Assembly: GCA_964612145.1 (NCBI GenBank)
Contig: CAZTBP010000007.1
Location: 62,001 to 126,000, forward strand
Reading direction: 5' to 3'
Length of the DNA: 64,000 bases
Origin: JAGNLV01 sp964612145
GTDB taxonomy: Bacteria; Zixibacteria; MSB-5A5; GN15; FEB-12
The position numbers were made by a program, and so were the translations under genes. This document shows positions 59,781 through 64,000 of this stretch, piece after piece (within the stretch, counting starts at the first letter, position 1; the number at the start of each line of letters is the position of its first letter). The notes beneath the pieces were generated by a model, which did not search any database, was not told the DNA's origin, and was given only the letters and a program-made list of their open reading frames with translations.

Positions 59781-62039
59781 CTATTTCTTGCTCACACTCG
59801 ATCGTCCCAGGGCGGACAGGTATTCGTTGAAAATGAACTCATCCGGCTTGTTGTCGAACGGTCCCATTTCAAATTCGGTGTGAGGGCCTTCGATCCACTG
59901 GCGCAAAAAGGCAAATTCTCCGCCCGACTGAGTGACGCGCATCATGATTGGCATTTTGTAGCTCGGCGGCACGTCGCTGATATCGACCGTCACGGGCACA
60001 TACCAGGAACCATCGCGTTCTACAAACTCGTACTCGACCGAGAATTTTGGTATATAGGCGCCGTAGAGATAACGGGCGAAGAACCAGTCGAGCTGGTCGC
60101 CGAAGTGTTTCTCGGCGATGTTGATGAAGTCGGCGTTGGTGAACGACTTATTGTTCACGGTCAAGTACAATTCACGCATCATGGCGCTAAACGCGGCTTC
60201 GGATCCGGTTTCGTAGTCGTACATCATGAACCGGAGCATGTGCAGCAGCCAGACGCCTTTGTTGGAGAGGATGGTTCGCAGGAAATCGTTGAGTTTGTTT
60301 TCATCGTAGTAGCTGTTGAGCCGGTCGCCGGCGGCCAGCGGCATTTCCTGGCCGATATCCAGCTGTGAATAGAGTGAATCGCGGCGTACATTGAGGTTAG
60401 CGAAATACTCGGATGATGACCGGTTGTGCTCTACAAACTGAAGCCCGCTAAAGACCGGCAGCGCATATTCGAACCAAACCTCGCGGTGGGAGGCGGGGCG
60501 CATGAGGGCGCCGAACCATTGTCGGGCGACACCGTTGCCGGCGACAAAGTCAAAGCCGCCAACTATCTGCCAGTTTCCTTCGGTTACGCAAGCGATCTGC
60601 GGCACCTTCATCATACCCGGCATGCTCAAAAAGCCGGTTGGGATAACATACTCGACAAAGGTCTGGGGTGGCTGGCCGTACATGCCGGAAAACAGGTCGA
60701 AGGCGCTTTTGATCGAACTGCGGTAGCGTTCGCTGGGGATGAAGCATTTCTGCCGTTTGGCTTCCTTTTCCGAAATGACGAAATTTATGGTCAGACCGAT
60801 ATCGGATATAACATCCACCGTATCTTCTATGCCGCCGGGATAACAGTGGAAATAGAATTGGTTAAGCGGCGCCGGAAAATTCGAGCTAATGCGGGCATAG
60901 CCGCCGTCGATTTTCTCCGGTGGATTCATGCCGGCCATGTAATAGTTGTAATTTTCGCGAACCTCAAAGGTCAGGTTGATCGGACATGGAGTGGGGTCAT
61001 TTATCCAGGGAAGGAAATGATCGAAATTGGTGCCTTTGTACCATGCCGTCAGGTGAAGCGTGTCGCCCTTATAGTAGTATTTCGGGAGAATGAGGCCGAT
61101 ATATTCAAACGATCTACGACGTTCGAAATGAAGTTTCTGATCATCGATCTTCACGGAATCCAATCTCAGATTAAACTGCAGGTAAAACCAGGGGAATCTG
61201 ACGCTGTCGGCATTAACCAGCAGGTCGAATTTTACCTCGGCGGCATCGATACGTCTGCCGTCGGCGCCGGAGAGTCGGACAGTGCCGGTTTTCTCCAGCA
61301 TAGTCGTCGGATAGTTTGCCCGTGAAGAGAGGGTGTCGTCATAAAGACCGGCCTCTTTGCGCCGGAAACTTGCAGCCGTGGTCGCGACGATATCACCACC
61401 TTCGAATTCGTACCCGATCTGCACTTCGTCGGGCCAGTTTGGGTCGAAAGTGTAGGTGTAACGATGAAAATCGGTCCAGAAAAAACCATCCGGGCCACGT
61501 TCGTATGTTGAAATAAGCAGGCGAAAATAATTGTCGTAGGGATGCTCGATCATCGGTTTGAAAAAAACCGCCCCCTGCGTTTCACCTTTGGCTTTGGCCA
61601 TAACTCCCCACTCCAAGGTTTCCTGCGTAAAAGTGAATTTCTCCTTTAGGGCAAGATCGAAATCATCGGCGAACCGCACGACGAGCACCTCGAATTCCTC
61701 ATTAACGGTGCTGTCCTTGGCGACTGCCCAGAGGCTCTGTCGGGCGGTATGCAGGGGGACATCGATAGCAACAGTACCTTCACCGACAAAGATAGCTGTG
61801 GTCGGACGGCCGTTGACATACCGCTGAAAATGAATGTCGCCTTCAATGAAGGTGAACGTAGCGACATCCTTTTCGTAGACAAAGTTTTCTATTTCTGTAA
61901 CTTCACCAGTATTATTGAGAAGCCCTTGGTCTAAGATTTTGTAGTTGTTCTCGAATTGTTTGACAAAAGCTTCGTCGACAGCGTTCACGGCGCCGGCGAT
62001 CATGACGATAATAAGGACCAACCCTATCTTTCTCACCAT
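59781..62039 (-). CDS. Exported M1-aminopeptidase-like protein lacking the zinc-binding motif
   Basis: A 752-residue protein with a signal peptide (MVRKIGLVLIIVMIAGAVNA). The N-terminal half is beta-rich. The C-terminal half resembles the M1/gluzincin fold: VIPTGFLSMPGMMKVPQIACV, then VAGNGVARQWFGALMRP where M1 enzymes have HExxHxWxG, and HREVWFEYALPVFSG where they have the WLNEGFA helix. Thus the QWFG part is kept while both zinc histidines and the catalytic Glu are lost. The late helical region (FTNADFINIAEKHFGDQLDWFFARYLYG) is typical. Probably a non-catalytic binding or assembly protein in the periplasm. Start ATG has AAAGGA upstream. Confidence 0.75.
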   Translation of the reverse strand: MVRKIGLVLIIVMIAGAVNAVDEAFVKQFENNYKILDQGLLNNTGEVTEIENFVYEKDVATFTFIEGDIHFQRYVNGRPTTAIFVGEGTVAIDVPLHTARQSLWAVAKDSTVNEEFEVLVVRFADDFDLALKEKFTFTQETLEWGVMAKAKGETQGAVFFKPMIEHPYDNYFRLLISTYERGPDGFFWTDFHRYTYTFDPNWPDEVQIGYEFEGGDIVATTAASFRRKEAGLYDDTLSSRANYPTTMLEKTGTVRLSGADGRRIDAAEVKFDLLVNADSVRFPWFYLQFNLRLDSVKIDDQKLHFERRRSFEYIGLILPKYYYKGDTLHLTAWYKGTNFDHFLPWINDPTPCPINLTFEVRENYNYYMAGMNPPEKIDGGYARISSNFPAPLNQFYFHCYPGGIEDTVDVISDIGLTINFVISEKEAKRQKCFIPSERYRSSIKSAFDLFSGMYGQPPQTFVEYVIPTGFLSMPGMMKVPQIACVTEGNWQIVGGFDFVAGNGVARQWFGALMRPASHREVWFEYALPVFSGLQFVEHNRSSSEYFANLNVRRDSLYSQLDIGQEMPLAAGDRLNSYYDENKLNDFLRTILSNKGVWLLHMLRFMMYDYETGSEAAFSAMMRELYLTVNNKSFTNADFINIAEKHFGDQLDWFFARYLYGAYIPKFSVEYEFVERDGSWYVPVTVDISDVPPSYKMPIMMRVTQSGGEFAFLRQWIEGPHTEFEMGPFDNKPDEFIFNEYLSALGRSSVSKK

Positions 62040-62105
62040 GCGTATTGTCCTTTCGGCGTTTTTCTATTAACTCATCCTTTATAAACGCAACCGACTGCCC
62101 CGCTG

Positions 62106-62663
62106 TCAAATAGTACTGTCATTTTTCGGGCGAAGTTGAATAATGAGTGATTCTAAGTTTGAGTATTTTATTTCTATTGAGGTCTCAGGAGCGATATAGT
62201 GATAGCTGGGGTGATCGGACCAGACACGGCGGATCATTCGTTCGATTTCCAGGGCTTCCGCGATGGTTTCATTGCGGATCGAGTCGACATGGTAGAATCG
62301 CTCGCCCAGCTGGGCAGATGAGCCAAGCTGCACTACCGTGGTATAGCGGGCATACTCTGTCTCGATGGTCGTGCCGACATCGGCCACGGTTTCCGGGTGA
62401 AAGGCAAAGGCATCGACCGTGCCCCGGTCGGTTATGAACGGTTTGTCGCCGACAGCGTTTTCGCGGGCGGTCTGGCGGCGGTAGATTTCGCGGTGGAAGG
62501 CGCTCCAGCGATTCCGGTAAGTCGGGTCCTCGAGTAGAAGCTGTCGGGCCAGCTCCTCGAAAAAGACAAAATCGGCGAGGGCCGGCAGATCCCGCAACCG
62601 TTCAAAACAGACGGTTTTTCCCGACGACGGGGCGCCGGTGATGACTATTCGTGGTGTAACCAT
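62106..62663 (-). CDS. P-loop ATPase/kinase of the AAA_28 (NadR-like) type
   Basis: A 185-residue protein with Walker A IVITGAPSSGKTVCFERL at residues ~6-22 and FVFFEELARQLLLEDP after it; FITDRGTVDAF is a Walker B-like/lid region. This matches small nucleotide-kinase-like ATPases of the AAA_28 group; substrate unknown. ATG 62663 is chosen because TATAAA lies 6 nt upstream, as at other leaderless genes here. Upstream in-frame starts would add 5 or 30 non-conserved residues. Confidence 0.78.
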   Translation of the reverse strand: MVTPRIVITGAPSSGKTVCFERLRDLPALADFVFFEELARQLLLEDPTYRNRWSAFHREIYRRQTARENAVGDKPFITDRGTVDAFAFHPETVADVGTTIETEYARYTTVVQLGSSAQLGERFYHVDSIRNETIAEALEIERMIRRVWSDHPSYHYIAPETSIEIKYSNLESLIIQLRPKNDSTI

Positions 62664-62669
62664 ACGTTG

Positions 62670-62675
62670 TTTATA
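62670..62675 (-). promoter_or_regulatory. -10 element TATAAA, 6 nt before the ATPase start
   Basis: TATAAA on the minus strand followed by ACAACG-type 6-nt spacing to ATG. The matching -35 is weak (CCGACC at 17 bp). Confidence 0.35.
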
Positions 62676-62817
62676 CATTTCGATCGAAGATAGGTCGGGT
62701 CGAGATTCAATGTCAAGCGACGCAGGTACGGCATAACAAATTTCGGTCGACAAAAGCAGGGGCGGGTTCTTATACTGTTCGTCATAGTGAAAATTACCAT
62801 TGAATCAGGATCGTGAC

Positions 62818-63990
62818 ATGGATATTGACGCAATACAAAGCTATTTGAGCGAGCACGAACTCGACGGCTGGTTGATGGCTGACTTTCACGGCCGCAACGG
62901 AATCGCCTGCGAGATGATTGGGCTAAAGGGGCTGGTGACCCGACGATCGTTTTATCTGATCCCGGCCTCGGGAGAGCCGGTGGCGCTGGTGCATGCGATC
63001 GAGCAGGATAAGTTTGTCGGGGTGCCGGGCCGGAAAGTGATTTTCTCCGCCTGGAGGACACTTGAGGCGGAGCTGAAAAAACTGCTGGCAGGGCTAAGCC
63101 GGGTGGCGATGGAGTATTCTCCCTACGGGCGGTTACCGTATATCGGGCTGGTGGATGCCGGGACGATTGAATTGGTGCGGGACTGCGGAGTGGAAGTGGT
63201 GCCCTCGGGGGACCTGGTAGCGCATTTTAAGGCGGCGTTAACCGTGGAACAAATAGCAACGCACCGGATGGCCGCACGCAATTTACTGGAGATCAAGGAC
63301 AAGGCGTTTGGGCTGATTCGAGAGAAGGTTAATGCCGGGGAGACGATCCGGGAATACGATGTGGTGCGGTATATCCTTGATCAATTCAAGGAGTATGACA
63401 TGGTCACGGCCAGCAGCCCGATATGTGCCATCGACGGCAACGCCGGGAATCCGCACTATGAACCGACGGAAGAGAAGTCGGCGAAAGTGAAGAAGGGTCA
63501 GCTCATCCTGATCGACCTGTGGGCAAAGCTGGACAAAAAAGAGGCGGTGTTCGGGGATATTACGTGGATGGGGTTTGCGGGGACAAAAGAGGAGATTCCT
63601 GAAAAGCACGTGGAACTATTTGGCGTGATAGCAAAAGCCCGTGATGCGGCGATCGACTATATTCGGGAAAATATCGACAGCAAGCCGGTGATGGGTGCGC
63701 AGGTTGATGACGTGTGTCGCAAGGTGATTGAAAAGGCCGGCTACGGAAAGTACTTCCTGCACCGAACGGGGCATTCGATAACGACGGAGGAACACGGTCC
63801 CGGGCCGAATATCGACAACCTCGAAACCGAAGATGCCCGCAAGTTGCGACAGGGGCATTTGTTTTCTATCGAGCCGGGGATTTATATGCAGGAGTACGGT
63901 TTCCGGACTGAGATTGATATGCTGATCGGGCATGACGGGCCGGAGGTAACGACGCTTCCGTTGCAGGAAAAGATAATCGCATTATGGTGA
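62818..63990 (+). CDS. Xaa-Pro aminopeptidase-like M24 peptidase
   Basis: A 390-residue cytoplasmic metallopeptidase. The N-terminal creatinase-like domain (~1-145) has LDGWLMADFHGRNG. The pita-bread catalytic domain has the five metal ligands: Asp in LILIDLWAK, Asp in VFGDITWM, His in HRTGHSI, Glu in FSIEPGIYM and Glu in FRTEIDM. It removes N-terminal residues next to proline or acts on related dipeptides. ATG 62818 has CAGGA 8 nt upstream; a TTG six codons earlier is less likely. Full length, ending near the window's right edge. Confidence 0.93.
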   Translation: MDIDAIQSYLSEHELDGWLMADFHGRNGIACEMIGLKGLVTRRSFYLIPASGEPVALVHAIEQDKFVGVPGRKVIFSAWRTLEAELKKLLAGLSRVAMEYSPYGRLPYIGLVDAGTIELVRDCGVEVVPSGDLVAHFKAALTVEQIATHRMAARNLLEIKDKAFGLIREKVNAGETIREYDVVRYILDQFKEYDMVTASSPICAIDGNAGNPHYEPTEEKSAKVKKGQLILIDLWAKLDKKEAVFGDITWMGFAGTKEEIPEKHVELFGVIAKARDAAIDYIRENIDSKPVMGAQVDDVCRKVIEKAGYGKYFLHRTGHSITTEEHGPGPNIDNLETEDARKLRQGHLFSIEPGIYMQEYGFRTEIDMLIGHDGPEVTTLPLQEKIIALW

Positions 63991-64000
63991 GATGTCACTC

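Noticed and set aside
1..64000. tRNA or rRNA genes, CRISPR arrays, insertion sequences, prophage or integrase genes
   Set aside because: I looked for conserved tRNA arms, regularly spaced repeats, transposase or integrase motifs and found none.

Overview
The window is a chromosomal segment of a free-living bacterium, about 55% G+C and densely coded, with no phage, transposon, CRISPR, tRNA or rRNA that I can see. It holds the replication-origin neighbourhood: dnaA, dnaN, recF, rpmH, rnpA, yidD, yidC, mnmE, mnmG, rsmG, parA and parB, plus three parS sites. Two secreted proteins end in paired dockerin-like repeats (core ISDVTYLVDFLF, ending in a PPPCP-like tail). That tail, the long type-2 IleRS and the gene mix suggest an uncultivated FCB-group lineage. 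Candidate phylum Zixibacteria fits best, but this is inferred from memory of the family style and not from a search.

Layout. 0-8 kb: ileS end, a DksA-type zinc-finger gene, lspA, dnaA-dnaN-recF with DnaA boxes, then an orphan sugar-type ABC ATPase. 8-12 kb: uvrA-mutM DNA repair on the minus strand. 12-28 kb: mixed housekeeping and accessory genes. These include a frameshifted beta-propeller/dockerin protein, NhaA, nadC-birA facing a divergent KARI-like gene, a HEAT-cyclophilin fusion, a PC4-like protein, an IscU-type scaffold facing a glycosyltransferase, and a frameshifted DHFR-like gene. 29-38 kb: the rpmH-to-bactofilin block covering membrane insertion, tRNA modification, chromosome segregation and cell shape. 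38-44 kb: MoxR, a translationally coupled orphan DNA methyltransferase, a membrane protein, isoaspartyl peptidase, an acetyltransferase and DUF58. 44-47 kb: redox stress genes, namely an NmrA-like protein, a flavodiiron protein and an AhpD-like gene whose second active-site cysteine codon is UGA. 47-50 kb: the three LigD domains as three consecutive genes. 50-64 kb: hflX, a receiver-only response regulator, a 1175-residue Cys-rich repeat protein, a Crp/Fnr regulator, HAD, DUF2721, YihY, a ferredoxin-less Fe-S-type protein, a zinc-site-less M1-like protein, a small P-loop ATPase and an M24 peptidase.

Most notable points. (1) A probable selenoprotein: AhpD family with motif E-x11-C-x-x-U-x3-H and a hairpin at the right distance after the UGA. 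(2) A recurrent promoter layout in which the -10 element (often TATATT) lies exactly 6 nt before an ATG, implying leaderless mRNAs at several loci, including a divergent pair with overlapping -35 elements. (3) LigD split in the order PE-LIG-POL. (4) Enzyme-like proteins with changed catalytic residues (KARI-like, M1-like). (5) DnaA-box clusters at dnaA/dnaN and again about 34 kb away after the bactofilin gene. Two one-base frameshifts could be real or assembly errors.
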